Source: Anaerolineae bacterium
GTDB lineage: Bacteria > Chloroflexota > Anaerolineae > Anaerolineales > Villigracilaceae
Direction: 5' to 3'
Assembly (NCBI GenBank): GCA_017303655.1
Contig: JAFLCE010000012.1
Location: forward strand, 1-63,324
Length of the DNA: 63,324 nucleotides
The position numbers and the translations under genes were made by a program. The stretch's first letter is position 1. Each line of letters opens with the position of its first letter. Shown here in pieces: positions 17,631-27,492 of the stretch. The notes beneath the pieces were generated by a model. It was given only the letters and a program-made list of their open reading frames with translations, searched no databases and had not been told where the DNA came from.

Positions 17631-19931
17631 TTATTCATCGGATGCAGTTCTCGCGCTTCGGTCCGCGCTCTCGGCTTGATTCTGCCCATTAGGCTGATTC
17701 ACCAGCTGGAACGTAACCGACGCATTGCTGATCGCCTGACCAAGCTCTTGCACCGTTTCGCGGATGATCGAATCCATGGTCGTTGAAGCATTGATGCGCG
17801 CAGAAATATCAGATACCAGCGATTCACGTGCCGCACGCTGCTGAGATTCACGATAGAGGCGAGCACTTTCCAGCGCACCACTCAACTGATCCGAAAGAGA
17901 GATCGCAAGGTTGGTTTCATCTTGTGTCCATGCCTCGGCAATTTCAGCTTTCTTTAAACGGATGGCGCCGATCACTTGTCCACGTATTTTTACGGGCACA
18001 CTAATGGTCAGCCCATCATTACCAAGGATCAGATCACCCGTATCAATAGCTCTTGAAATGGATGTTTCTGGTTTTTCACTTTGTGTTTGCAGTGTAGTGC
18101 CAGGTGTGGCAATGAAGCCCACCCGCGACTGACTGCGTAGGATCGCGCCCCAAGCCTCGCGACTGATCTGACCATACGTTGATCGGGCGCTTTCCAATGC
18201 ACGCTCTTTTTCACTAAAAAGATTGGCATTCTGGATCGCAATGGCAAGCTGTTCTGCCAGAATTTGCAGAGTGGCAATATCATCTTCAACAAAAGCTCTC
18301 GACTCTGTACTTTGCACATCAAGCACCCCAAGGATTTGTCCGCTGACAACAAGCGGCAGAGCCAGTTCTGAGCGAGTTTCTGGTAGATCAGGATTATTAA
18401 AGAAATGCGCGTCTTCACCCACGTCAAGCGCAATCCGCGCCTGAAGCGTTTCAGCAGCATAGCCTACAATACCAGTTTCACCAATTTTAAGTTGATGACC
18501 GCGTTGAAGCATTTTGGTTCCGCCTACACTATTCGTAGCAGCAAGAATTGCATATTCTTTGCGCTCATCCAGAAGAAAAATACCTACATGATAGTAGCCA
18601 AAATTCTCATGCACAAGATTTGTGGCTGTTGTAAGTACGATCGATAAGTCACGAATGGACGTGATCTGACGTGCCACCTTTGCAATCGTCTCAAGTTTGC
18701 GGGTCTTATCGCCAAGATCGTCACTACGCCGTTCCAAGATATACTGATTTTCTTCCACTTCATTCGCAAGCTGATTGAACGCCTGGATCACCTTGCCTGC
18801 TTCATCTTCCGAGCGGTAGTCCACACGAGTGGATAGATCTCCGGATGAAAATTGCTCCGCTGCCTGGATCACCTTTGATAGTGGAAGACTGATCGATTTC
18901 ATTAACTGATTGCCAATTACAAAAGCCAGCAAAATGCTGATGATCGAAATAGCAATGTAAATGATCAAACGAGTCCCAACAGATTGGATACGATTTTGGA
19001 TGCCTCTGGCAAGACCTGCGGACGCCGAGATGTAAAAATCTGAACCTGCTGTAGATACTTGATCATACAGCCCATTGAGCGCCTGAGCCTCTTCGATGGA
19101 AATTTGATTATCAATAGAATTCAGTTGAACGGCTTGCGAATAAGTATTGAAGAGAGATAAATACTCCTCGTAATTATTTCTGATAGAGTCATCCATCGCT
19201 TCATTGATATTATTGTCCACTGCAACCGTCAGGCTTCTACGGATATCAGCCAGGTTTTGTTGGACCTGATTCAGTTGGTTTTGAATCTCGTTCTTTTCAA
19301 TATCATTGAGCTCGTTGTTTGTTGCAGTTCGATCAAGAGATATTTTCGTGTCGAACAAAAGCTTTTGAATTTCAGGAAGCTTTAACAACACTGAATCCAT
19401 TAAGTAATAGGTATCCAGATCGGGATCCAGAATGAGATAAGATTTATCACCAACTTCGCGGGTGGCTACAGCGATCTCATCCAAAAGGAAAGATACATCT
19501 TCATTGGATTGGATGCCATTCCATCGGTCTCGTAGGTTCACGACAGAAAAGCGTAATTTAAGATCTTGAGTCTCAGTCTCGATCGATGCAAGAACCTGAA
19601 GGTCTTTTTCAACCTGAAGTCTGGCATCTTCTACTTGTTCAGGGGTTGAAAGCCCATTTTCCAAGATCGAATTCGTTATGTAGTATTTCTGCAGACTGCT
19701 GTTTAGCTGCCACAGCCCGCGCAAATATGTCGTGCCATCTGCTTCTTTTAAACCATATCTATCAATGCGCACAACTTGCTCGTAAGCAAGCGGTGAAAAG
19801 GCAAGCAAAGGCAGAACGAAGATCAGCGTGATGATCGTGAACTTTTGAGAATAGCTTAATTTCGCCCATGCACCAATTTGTTGGCGTCTCGGTGTTGCCT
19901 GGGCGATTGTTCTGCGCTTTGTCGTTGTCAT
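17631..19931 (-). CDS. Helical-bundle sensor with HAMP-GAF-GAF
   Basis: 766 residues. TM1 (about 28-50) and TM2 (about 328-350) bracket an all-helical extracytoplasmic domain (about 52-325) rich in Glu, Gln and Asn, containing YLILDPDLDTYYLMD, a motif typical of four-helix-bundle/NIT-like receptor domains rather than Cache. HAMP and coiled coil follow (about 350-420), then array GAF (about 425-585; FGYYHVGIFLLDE, ARIALDVGEDAHFFNN, TRSELALPL), second GAF (about 605-705; VPVKIRGQVIGAIRLK) and the family tail ARINASTTMDSIIRETVQEL with a polar C-terminal extension. It is the only array member with this input type. Confidence 0.88.
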   Translation of the reverse strand: MTTTKRRTIAQATPRRQQIGAWAKLSYSQKFTIITLIFVLPLLAFSPLAYEQVVRIDRYGLKEADGTTYLRGLWQLNSSLQKYYITNSILENGLSTPEQVEDARLQVEKDLQVLASIETETQDLKLRFSVVNLRDRWNGIQSNEDVSFLLDEIAVATREVGDKSYLILDPDLDTYYLMDSVLLKLPEIQKLLFDTKISLDRTATNNELNDIEKNEIQNQLNQVQQNLADIRRSLTVAVDNNINEAMDDSIRNNYEEYLSLFNTYSQAVQLNSIDNQISIEEAQALNGLYDQVSTAGSDFYISASAGLARGIQNRIQSVGTRLIIYIAISIISILLAFVIGNQLMKSISLPLSKVIQAAEQFSSGDLSTRVDYRSEDEAGKVIQAFNQLANEVEENQYILERRSDDLGDKTRKLETIAKVARQITSIRDLSIVLTTATNLVHENFGYYHVGIFLLDERKEYAILAATNSVGGTKMLQRGHQLKIGETGIVGYAAETLQARIALDVGEDAHFFNNPDLPETRSELALPLVVSGQILGVLDVQSTESRAFVEDDIATLQILAEQLAIAIQNANLFSEKERALESARSTYGQISREAWGAILRSQSRVGFIATPGTTLQTQSEKPETSISRAIDTGDLILGNDGLTISVPVKIRGQVIGAIRLKKAEIAEAWTQDETNLAISLSDQLSGALESARLYRESQQRAARESLVSDISARINASTTMDSIIRETVQELGQAISNASVTFQLVNQPNGQNQAESADRSARTASDE

Positions 19932-19964
19932 AAGGTAGAAGCCTTCATTTCGTAGAAGGTTTGT

Positions 19965-21584
19965 TTATTGAGTAGTTTCCTGTTGTGATGTGCCGATCAA
20001 AATCTCGGCTTCTTTTAAGTCAAATACATTGCGTAATTCTGTGGCTGCACTACGCACCACAGCCTCGATATCAAGTGTTTCGCGCACAGAACTTGAAAAA
20101 CTGGCGATCATTTGGTTTCGAAGCGCATTTCTTTGCGCTTCATCCACTAGACGGCTATTTTCAAGGGCAAGCGCAACTTGAACGGAGATTTTTTCTACAA
20201 GATCGCGTTCACGATCTGACCATTGGCTTACGGAACCTTTTCTCTTTAGTTTTATCTTACCGATGCTTTGTCCTTGAAGAATGATAGGAACATGCAATCC
20301 GTCTGTTTCAGGCTCTGGCTTGCTTTGCGAGAAGACCGGGCGGACACCCGCCGGAGTAAAGAGATAGGCAGTCTTGCGGCGACTTGTAAGCTTTGACCAG
20401 GTTCTCTGGGTTTGAAGGGCAGTATTTGCCTCGAGTTGCGCAACCAAATTCCGCGACTCGGCGATCAGGCGCACATTGTCAAATGAAATGGCGACAAGGT
20501 CCGCCAGGGTTTGCAGGATCTCTGCGTCTTGAGTGCCAAACGCACGTGGTTGATCGGAATGAATATCCAAAAAGCCGATTACCTCGCCGCGCACATTTAG
20601 CGGCATGATCATACGCGACCTGGTGATGGGGAAGTTGGCATCCGAGATAAACTTGCCTTGGTCCTGGTCAGAGGTGATCACGGTTTTTTTGTTTTCAACC
20701 GCCATTGTGATGGGGTTGCGCCGATCTGATTCGATCCGCAGTACTTGCCCGATCAGTTTCTTGCCGACCTCTGAAGAAGCCGATTGAAGGTATGCAGTGG
20801 TACCGGCTTCATCCAGAATGTAAATACCTGTGTGGTAATACTGAAAATTTTCCGAGATCAGGTCTGAGGCTTTATTCAAAAGCTCGACAATATTCTGGGT
20901 TTCAGCGATAACTCGCGCCGTTGTGGTTGAAGCGCGCAACTGATTCATACGAGCTTCCAATTCTTCAGTTCGATCTCGAACAGCCTCTTCAAGATTTTGC
21001 CGTTCAATGTTTAGCGCATTAAATGCCGCTTGCATTTGATTTGTCACTTTGGCGAAGGCACCTTTGAGCATGGAGATCGCAAAAGTAATAATAGTGGCTG
21101 CAATAACAAAGTCAACGATGAATACAGCCCAATCTAGCAGTGCCGTGCTGGGGGCAGCAGGGGCAGAAAGCTGATAGTACCCCTGAGTCGTGAGATAAGT
21201 TAATGTCAGTAAAAAGATAATACTTGAAAGCAGTATTACGAGATAAGCACGGTTGTCTATCAACAGCGCCGCAAGGGTGATCCCTGCAAGGAGAAAAATA
21301 GTTCCATCTGCCCACGGACCCCACGAAAACACGGCATTCACACCCACCAGAATAGGCATGGAGAGCAAAAGCGAGGCGCGTAAGGAATAGGGCGAAGGTA
21401 AGACAGTGATTGCAACCAGCAACAAATAAAGGCTGATGAATAAGATGCGATCCATGACAGTGGCGGTCGAGTATGAACTAATGATCAAAAACACACCAAG
21501 CACAGAAGCAATCCGCAACACAGTGCGGATGAATTGCTCGCGCCACTCGCCTAGGTCGAATCTTGCTTCCACTTCGCTATTCAT
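19965..21584 (-). CDS. Six-TM GAF-GAF sensor, divergent GAF
   Basis: 539 residues from ATG 21584. Six hydrophobic helices (about 20-180), coiled coil (about 180-220), a divergent array GAF (about 225-385): FQYYHTGIYILDE is kept, but the PRIALDVG block is replaced by KTVITSDQDQGKFISD and TRSE by TRSRMIMPL. A second GAF (about 405-500; VPIILQGQSIGKIKL, ALALENSRLVDE) and a tail with SSVRETLDIEAVVRSAATEL follow. The start at 21584 overlaps the upstream stop by 8 nt (ATGAATAG); the longer start at 21617 lies wholly within the upstream gene. The lost GAF block suggests a different ligand or none. Confidence 0.86.
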   Translation of the reverse strand: MNSEVEARFDLGEWREQFIRTVLRIASVLGVFLIISSYSTATVMDRILFISLYLLLVAITVLPSPYSLRASLLLSMPILVGVNAVFSWGPWADGTIFLLAGITLAALLIDNRAYLVILLSSIIFLLTLTYLTTQGYYQLSAPAAPSTALLDWAVFIVDFVIAATIITFAISMLKGAFAKVTNQMQAAFNALNIERQNLEEAVRDRTEELEARMNQLRASTTTARVIAETQNIVELLNKASDLISENFQYYHTGIYILDEAGTTAYLQSASSEVGKKLIGQVLRIESDRRNPITMAVENKKTVITSDQDQGKFISDANFPITRSRMIMPLNVRGEVIGFLDIHSDQPRAFGTQDAEILQTLADLVAISFDNVRLIAESRNLVAQLEANTALQTQRTWSKLTSRRKTAYLFTPAGVRPVFSQSKPEPETDGLHVPIILQGQSIGKIKLKRKGSVSQWSDRERDLVEKISVQVALALENSRLVDEAQRNALRNQMIASFSSSVRETLDIEAVVRSAATELRNVFDLKEAEILIGTSQQETTQ

Positions 21585-23160
21585 CTTTCTTGCCTTCCAT
21601 TGAAATTTCGATCTCAACCTCTGAGGCTTCTAAGCCGCGCCCAAGCTCACGAACAGTGGTCTGCAGAATGCCATCCATATTGGTAGATGCCCATATTTTG
21701 GAAATGATCTCATTGGTGAGTCTTTCCTGCGAGGCGGTAAATTGACTGCCTTCCACCAGGCGGGCATTCTCTAGTGCCAATGTTGCTTGTGTTGCAATGG
21801 CTTCAATAAGATTTTTTTGCTCGCTACTCCATTCGGCAGAGCTTGCCAGCTGAATTTGACCGATCACCTGATTCCTCAACGCCAACGGAATTTCCAGCGG
21901 ACTTTCGTCTTCCATTTCCTTATCGCCAAGGGCGTAACTCAGTGATCGCTCAGTTGAGAGATTGCTCCAGGCATTTCCCAAATATTGACGTTGGGTTGCC
22001 TGCATTTCTGCAATACTTTGCTGCGCTTCTTGAAAGAGCTTAGAGTTTTCTACCGCAATGGAAATACCATTTGCCATGTTTTGATAGGCATCCAGATCCT
22101 GAGGCAGGAATTCATTATCTTTGGATGAGTGCATTTCCAATATGCCGAATACGTTATCACCCACAATAAGCGGCACAATGATCATAGAGCGCGTGTATGG
22201 GAATAAAGGATTCTCACGCAAGATTTGGTTCGTATCCGTCAATATCTGCCCGGTTTTCAAGCGGACAATTTGGGCTGTGATGCTTTTTCCTGAAATCTGA
22301 ATGCGGTGCTTTCTTTCCTTCAAGACTTTGCCGGTCTCCCCGGCTGCTTCTTTTAATTCCAACCATTGACCTGTCGAGTCGGTCAAGTAGATTGCTGTGT
22401 GATAAAAACCAAACTCACTCTGAATGAACTTAACAGCGAGCGGCAACAGTTCTTGCACATCCAGGATGGCGGACACGGCTTGCTCCACTTCATTGATGCG
22501 GCGAAGCTGAACTGTACGTTCTTGCACTCTGTTCTCAAGGTTATTACGTTCATCACGCACAATGTTCAAGCTTTCTGCAACCTGCTTTTGTGCATCAGCA
22601 AATTCTTTTTCAAGTTGTTGAAATCCAATGATAATGATAACGCCGAACATAACCAGCGCAGCGCTTGCACTGATCCAATCTGCCAATATCGCCGGAGATG
22701 CCAACGGATTTAACGTTTTTAACCCGCCTGCCAGCATCAACCAGCCCATGATCACAAATGCTGCAATTGAAACGATAATAGATACAATACCAGCCTTTGG
22801 GGAAGATAACATGGTCGCAAAAATGACAAACCCTAAAAAGAAAAATAAACCATCTCCCAATATCCCATGCACCAGAAGTTCGCCAATACCAAGCATGAAA
22901 ACACTAAACAAAAAACCTGCAATACGAACATTGTATGAGAGTCGAAAAATTGCCAACAAAGCTGCAATGGCATAGGCACCGAGAAAGATGCCATTAATGA
23001 ACACGCTATTTGAAGCTGAAATAGCTGGGAAGAGCGCGATTCCTCCAAATATTAAAACACCAAACAGCAGCGGCAAAATAAAACGTTCACGCCAGGCCCG
23101 GTAAACTTCCTGGGTGGAATGATCTGGAGTGGACAGGAGCGGAATTGTGGGGCGGTCCAT
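21577..23160 (-). CDS. Six-TM GAF-GAF sensor, divergent GAF
   Basis: 527 residues. Six hydrophobic helices (about 32-185), coiled coil (about 185-225), GAF (about 228-388; FGFYHTAIYLTDS, then QILTDTNQILRENPLF and TRSMIIVPL instead of the array consensus) and a second GAF (about 405-495; IPLALRNQVIGQIQL, TLALENARLVEG). The tail KIWASTNMDGILQTTVRELG is the family ending. It shares its divergent GAF features with the next gene (19965-21584), so these two form a sub-lineage. The start codon shares one base with the upstream stop (TAATG), a typical translational-coupling junction. Confidence 0.87.
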   Translation of the reverse strand: MDRPTIPLLSTPDHSTQEVYRAWRERFILPLLFGVLIFGGIALFPAISASNSVFINGIFLGAYAIAALLAIFRLSYNVRIAGFLFSVFMLGIGELLVHGILGDGLFFFLGFVIFATMLSSPKAGIVSIIVSIAAFVIMGWLMLAGGLKTLNPLASPAILADWISASAALVMFGVIIIIGFQQLEKEFADAQKQVAESLNIVRDERNNLENRVQERTVQLRRINEVEQAVSAILDVQELLPLAVKFIQSEFGFYHTAIYLTDSTGQWLELKEAAGETGKVLKERKHRIQISGKSITAQIVRLKTGQILTDTNQILRENPLFPYTRSMIIVPLIVGDNVFGILEMHSSKDNEFLPQDLDAYQNMANGISIAVENSKLFQEAQQSIAEMQATQRQYLGNAWSNLSTERSLSYALGDKEMEDESPLEIPLALRNQVIGQIQLASSAEWSSEQKNLIEAIATQATLALENARLVEGSQFTASQERLTNEIISKIWASTNMDGILQTTVRELGRGLEASEVEIEISMEGKKDE

Positions 23161-26100
23161 TAGGAGTTTTCCTCATTCCTAGGATCGATCTCAATTTTTG
23201 TATAACGCGCACCCGTGACTCTTGCAATCTCACTGGCGGTGGTTTGTAAAATGGATTGAATATCTGTGGACCTGCGGATTTTTCCCGTGATCTCGAAGAC
23301 TAAACGTTCACGCTCGGTCTGCGCTCGGATCTGTTCCAACAACCGGGCATTGGCGATCACTGCAGCGAGACTTCCGCCCAGCGTTCCCAACATTTCTTCA
23401 TCGTTTTCCGAATAAGCATCCACTTGCTCGCTTTCAACGTTGATCACCCCTAGGGTTTCATTTCGGTAAATGAGCGGAATAGCAAGTTCAGAACGAGTAT
23501 TCGGGCTGGTCTGGATGTACCGTGGGTCTTCAGTTACATTACGTAATCGCAGCGGGCGTTTATGTGCTGCCACCCAGCCAGTCACACCCTTGCCAATTTC
23601 TACTTTCAAGTCGCTGATATCTTCAGAATACCCAACCGACGCCTTGACTTCCAACGTGCGCTTATCACGATCCGTCAAAAGGATCATCACTCGGTCACCG
23701 CCGAGGGTCACCTGCAAACCATTGACTGCGCTTTCCAGCGCTTCTTCGAGAGTGGTACCCGAAGCGGCGGTGGAAGTAATATGATGAAGAAGCCTGTGCT
23801 GTGATAAGTGTTCTTGAGTTTCTGCAAAAAGTTCCGAGTTTTCTACAGCAATCGCAAGTTGGTCGGCGAGCACTTGTAAACTTTTCAAATTATCTTCATG
23901 AAATGCAAACGGAGCCGTACTCTGAACATCCAAAACACCCAGAATCCGGTCACCGACGCGAAGCGGAATCGCCGCTTCTGCTCGTGTATCCGGCAGTAGG
24001 GGATTAGCATAATAAGTCAGATCTTTCGCAGTGTCACTAACAACCAACAACTCTCCCTTACTGCTCACAAAGCCAACAATGGATTTTGAGCCAACACCGA
24101 TCTTGTGCCCTTGCCTTTTTAATTGAGCCCCGGCTTCACCGGTTGCCTCACGAATGATAGCGAACTCACCAGGCAGATCAAGCAGGAAGATCGCTGCATG
24201 GTAAAAGTTGAAGCGTTCACGAATGAGATTAACCGCCTTGTTAAGCAGTTCATCTAAATTAAGGGAACCGCTGATATCACGCGCGATCTCAGCCGCTGCT
24301 TCCACTTGAACTGCTTTCCGCTTGCTTTCTTCCAAAAGCTGGGCATTGTACACAGCGCCAGCCGTTTGCCCGGCTACTGTGGTGAAGAATCTCAGATCAT
24401 CTTCGGTAAATGCATTCTCATGCTCAAGATCCTGAATGATCAAAGCGCCAATTGGGTTGCCATGCACAAGCATCGGTGCGCCCATCCAAGATTTCGCAGG
24501 TTTTCCAACAACTTTTGCGCCGAGTTCTGCTGCTCTTTTTTCTGTATCTTTCACCATCATCAAAGGTTGACGTGTGCGGATCAAGATGGAGGTCAGCCCT
24601 TCACCCAGCGGGAAGGGTTGAATGGATTGTATCTTGCCGTTTTCGTAACTGAACGGGATGTTAACTGTATCTGTGTTTTCATCATAGATCGCAACGATCA
24701 AGTTGTAATCACCAATGATCTGTTGGATCTTCGTGAGCAGATCACGGAAGAAACCATTAATATCCGCGATCGAAGATGTCAATTCATTTATCGAAGCCAA
24801 TGACTCAACTTCTTGCAACCGTCTTTCGGTCTGAGCCAGAGTCGCAGATCGTTGAAAGGCTGCAGAAATTAAGTCCGCCAGATTTTCATAAGGAGGCACA
24901 GCCAAATTCGAAAAACTTTGTTGGCGTGAACCGATCATAATGATGGCAGCCAGACCTGCCTGACCACGGATCGGCAAAATCGCTGCGCCTGTGAAGCCAA
25001 GGTTTTTTGTGATTTCTTGAAGAGCTTTCGGCAGCCCAACAGGAGAACTGGCTGCAATAACCGACCCTCTTGCGAGGAATGTAGATAGTTCTTGCGTGTT
25101 TGTTTGGATTGGATTCTGGAACTCACCTGACGAAGTTTCGGCTCGTGACGCATCGGAAGCTGTCACCAGTTTCAGTGAGTCTTTCACCACCTGAAAGAGC
25201 AGAATGGGGTAGGGGGCACTGCGCAGGATTTGTCCGCTAATGCGCAAAGTCTCGGCTTCACTCTGTGCTTCAGCCAGCATGCGACTCGATCTATACAAAC
25301 GATCTAACTCTTGAAAATCGATCTGGCTGTTTTCTACCAACTTCGACGTTTGAATTGCGGCTGCGATCTGGCTGGCAAGTGTCTCCAACATCACTGTAGT
25401 ATCAGAATTAAATGCGTTGAGTTCCGTACTCTGTACATCTAAAACGCCCAGCACCTGCTCATTAAGTGAGATAGGCACGCAAACCTCAGATTTGGTCTCA
25501 GGCAGTAGTTCATTTTTTAGATACAAAGGGTCTTCCGAAACATCCGGCGTGACCCGGGCTTGGTTGTTTGCTGCAGCCCATCCCACGGTTGAGGCGGAGT
25601 TCACATCCAGGCTGTAGTTTTGTTCGATATAGCCCTGAGTTGCAGAACCAAATCCGGCTTTGAAGTCGAGACGTTTGTTGCTTCGATCCATCAGAAAAAT
25701 GCTTGCCTGATAAAACTTGAATTGTTGAAAAAGCAGTTCGACGGTTTTGTTCAACATCTCATCGATATTGGTGATGGTGGTGATACTTTGTGCCACTTCT
25801 GCGGCGGTTCGGATCTGAAGCGCACGCTCATCCACTTTTTTCTCAAGAGACTTGTACATATCTTCGATTTGATCGGCAAGATAGTTGAATGAGTACGAAA
25901 GCTGACCGACCTCATCATTGCTGAGCACTTCGGCGCGTTGATTCCATTCACCTTGTGCGAATTTTTTTGTAATGTTGGTAAGGGATTGCAGGGGTTTCAC
26001 CACGCGTCTTGAGCCATAGAAGAGTACCAACCCCATCGCGGCGGCAGCGGCGATGGCAAGTAGGATCGTAAATGGCGCGAGGCTATTGATCTGGCTGTAC

Positions 26101-27011
26101 ACGGTGTCGGCTTCAATTGCCAGGACAACACCACTTTGAATGGAGGAGATCCACACTAGTAAGGCGAGCGCAGCTTGTCCATTTTCCAACTTTACATCAA
26201 GGGATGTGGTGACAGGTGCTGTTTGCTCTCTTTGGGTATTTACTTCAGTAATAATTTTTTCTTGCGAGGCAGGGTCGATGGTTGCAGGTGAAAATACACC
26301 ATCGCTTTGATCTGTAATGAAAACCTGTTCATTCGGGAGAATAAAATAGGTTTTTGCGTATGGTGCCAGCCCATTCAGCGGTTGCAACATGGATTTTAGA
26401 TTCTCTGCCTTTGTAATGCCGATCAAGGTTCCTAGTCGCGAGCCGTCTTTGGTGGTGTATGCCGCCATGGTCAACAACGTGAACTCATCGTCATATAGGG
26501 GGGGCAATCCATACACTAGCATGGATTGCTTTTGATCGAAAGCAAAGAGATCGGGGGCAAGTGTGATGCCCCGCCACTCTTCGTTACTGGCGAATTTTAT
26601 GTTGCCGTCATCATCTATTAATAGGAAAGCATCGAACTGCTTTTCATCTAACAGATTCTTGCTGAACTGGGTTTGAATGGCTCGAAATTGGTCACTTTGC
26701 GGGTCTGCCTGCAGAGCAACCTCTACAAGTACCGCTGCATCTTCCCCCTCAAATTGTTCCAGTATGTTTTGTTCTTTTACTTCAACTTCTTGCGCAATGA
26801 TCTCGATCTGATTGGCAAGCAGGTTTTCGCTTTGGGTCACCGCTTGTTCAGTCAATAGACTGCGTGCGCGCACATAAGCAGCACCTGCCATTAAGGCAAG
26901 CGGAATAAATGTAAAGATCAAGAGCGTCCGAACGAGCGTACTTGTGAGACTGCCCTTGAACCTTCCTTTATCATCAGATTCATGGATAAGCGCCGGAGCA
27001 GGATTTGCCAT
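23160..27011 (-). CDS. Cache-HAMP sensor with five GAF-like domains
   Basis: 1283 residues, the largest and first sensor of the run. TM1 (about 28-48), extracytoplasmic Cache region (about 55-300), TM2 (about 308-330), HAMP (about 332-385), then GAF1 (about 405-570; TKSEVCVPISLNEQVLGV), a weak GAF-like region (about 580-740), GAF3 (about 745-900; SWMGAPMLVHGNPIGALIIQ), GAF4 (about 910-1070; the closest to the array consensus: FNFYHAAIFLLD, TRAEAAIPL) and GAF5 (about 1080-1230; GVTGWVAAHKRPL, TRSELAIPL). The family tail KIRRSTDIQSILQTTASEI closes it. No catalytic output domain. It starts 22 nt after the second receiver gene and has no strong ribosome site. Confidence 0.9.
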   Translation of the reverse strand: MANPAPALIHESDDKGRFKGSLTSTLVRTLLIFTFIPLALMAGAAYVRARSLLTEQAVTQSENLLANQIEIIAQEVEVKEQNILEQFEGEDAAVLVEVALQADPQSDQFRAIQTQFSKNLLDEKQFDAFLLIDDDGNIKFASNEEWRGITLAPDLFAFDQKQSMLVYGLPPLYDDEFTLLTMAAYTTKDGSRLGTLIGITKAENLKSMLQPLNGLAPYAKTYFILPNEQVFITDQSDGVFSPATIDPASQEKIITEVNTQREQTAPVTTSLDVKLENGQAALALLVWISSIQSGVVLAIEADTVYSQINSLAPFTILLAIAAAAAMGLVLFYGSRRVVKPLQSLTNITKKFAQGEWNQRAEVLSNDEVGQLSYSFNYLADQIEDMYKSLEKKVDERALQIRTAAEVAQSITTITNIDEMLNKTVELLFQQFKFYQASIFLMDRSNKRLDFKAGFGSATQGYIEQNYSLDVNSASTVGWAAANNQARVTPDVSEDPLYLKNELLPETKSEVCVPISLNEQVLGVLDVQSTELNAFNSDTTVMLETLASQIAAAIQTSKLVENSQIDFQELDRLYRSSRMLAEAQSEAETLRISGQILRSAPYPILLFQVVKDSLKLVTASDASRAETSSGEFQNPIQTNTQELSTFLARGSVIAASSPVGLPKALQEITKNLGFTGAAILPIRGQAGLAAIIMIGSRQQSFSNLAVPPYENLADLISAAFQRSATLAQTERRLQEVESLASINELTSSIADINGFFRDLLTKIQQIIGDYNLIVAIYDENTDTVNIPFSYENGKIQSIQPFPLGEGLTSILIRTRQPLMMVKDTEKRAAELGAKVVGKPAKSWMGAPMLVHGNPIGALIIQDLEHENAFTEDDLRFFTTVAGQTAGAVYNAQLLEESKRKAVQVEAAAEIARDISGSLNLDELLNKAVNLIRERFNFYHAAIFLLDLPGEFAIIREATGEAGAQLKRQGHKIGVGSKSIVGFVSSKGELLVVSDTAKDLTYYANPLLPDTRAEAAIPLRVGDRILGVLDVQSTAPFAFHEDNLKSLQVLADQLAIAVENSELFAETQEHLSQHRLLHHITSTAASGTTLEEALESAVNGLQVTLGGDRVMILLTDRDKRTLEVKASVGYSEDISDLKVEIGKGVTGWVAAHKRPLRLRNVTEDPRYIQTSPNTRSELAIPLIYRNETLGVINVESEQVDAYSENDEEMLGTLGGSLAAVIANARLLEQIRAQTERERLVFEITGKIRRSTDIQSILQTTASEIARVTGARYTKIEIDPRNEENS

Positions 27012-27033
27012 TGAATTGATTTTACATCACTAA

Positions 27034-27492
27034 CTAACTGAATTCCCAAACAGGCTCACCATTCAAAATACGGCGAATCTGGTCGGGGAAGCGGTCTGGG
27101 TCCAGGGGTTTGCCTAAAAAGCCGTCGAACCCCGAATCTTTGGCTTTCTTCATTTGCTCCTGGCTGGCTTCAGCGGTTACAGCAATGATGGGCACCGCTT
27201 TGAAGCGTTCTGAAGCGCGAATTTTCTTCAGCGCGCCGTAGCCATCTTCATACGGCAAGCGAATGTCCATGAGGATCAGGTCAAGCCGGGGCAGGGTATC
27301 TGCATACTCAACGACTTCATATCCTGAAGTTTTCCATTCACAATGAATTCCCAAATAACCCAACATACGTGCGATCAGCACGAAGTTAGAAACATTATCT
27401 TCAACAACCAACACAGCAGCATCCTTGGGGATGGTCGGCTTACGAATGGGTTGGGTATCTGAAACAGCGGGCGTGGAATCTTGATCAACCAT
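27034..27492 (-). CDS. Stand-alone response-regulator receiver (CheY/DivK-like)
   Basis: 152 residues. A disordered Pro/Thr-rich N-terminus (about 1-22) precedes one REC domain: acidic pocket in VLVVEDN, phospho-acceptor Asp in LILMDIRLPYEDG, the Thr switch in AVTAEAS and the Lys in GKPLDPDRF. No DNA-binding or enzymatic output follows. Start: ATG 27492 has AGGAG 6-10 nt upstream and overlaps the upstream REC gene by 8 nt (ATGGTTGA); the longer in-frame start at 27600 runs inside that gene and is unlikely. Adjacent single-domain receivers at the head of a sensor operon suggest a phosphorelay; the kinase is not visible. Confidence 0.92.
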   Translation of the reverse strand: MVDQDSTPAVSDTQPIRKPTIPKDAAVLVVEDNVSNFVLIARMLGYLGIHCEWKTSGYEVVEYADTLPRLDLILMDIRLPYEDGYGALKKIRASERFKAVPIIAVTAEASQEQMKKAKDSGFDGFLGKPLDPDRFPDQIRRILNGEPVWEFS

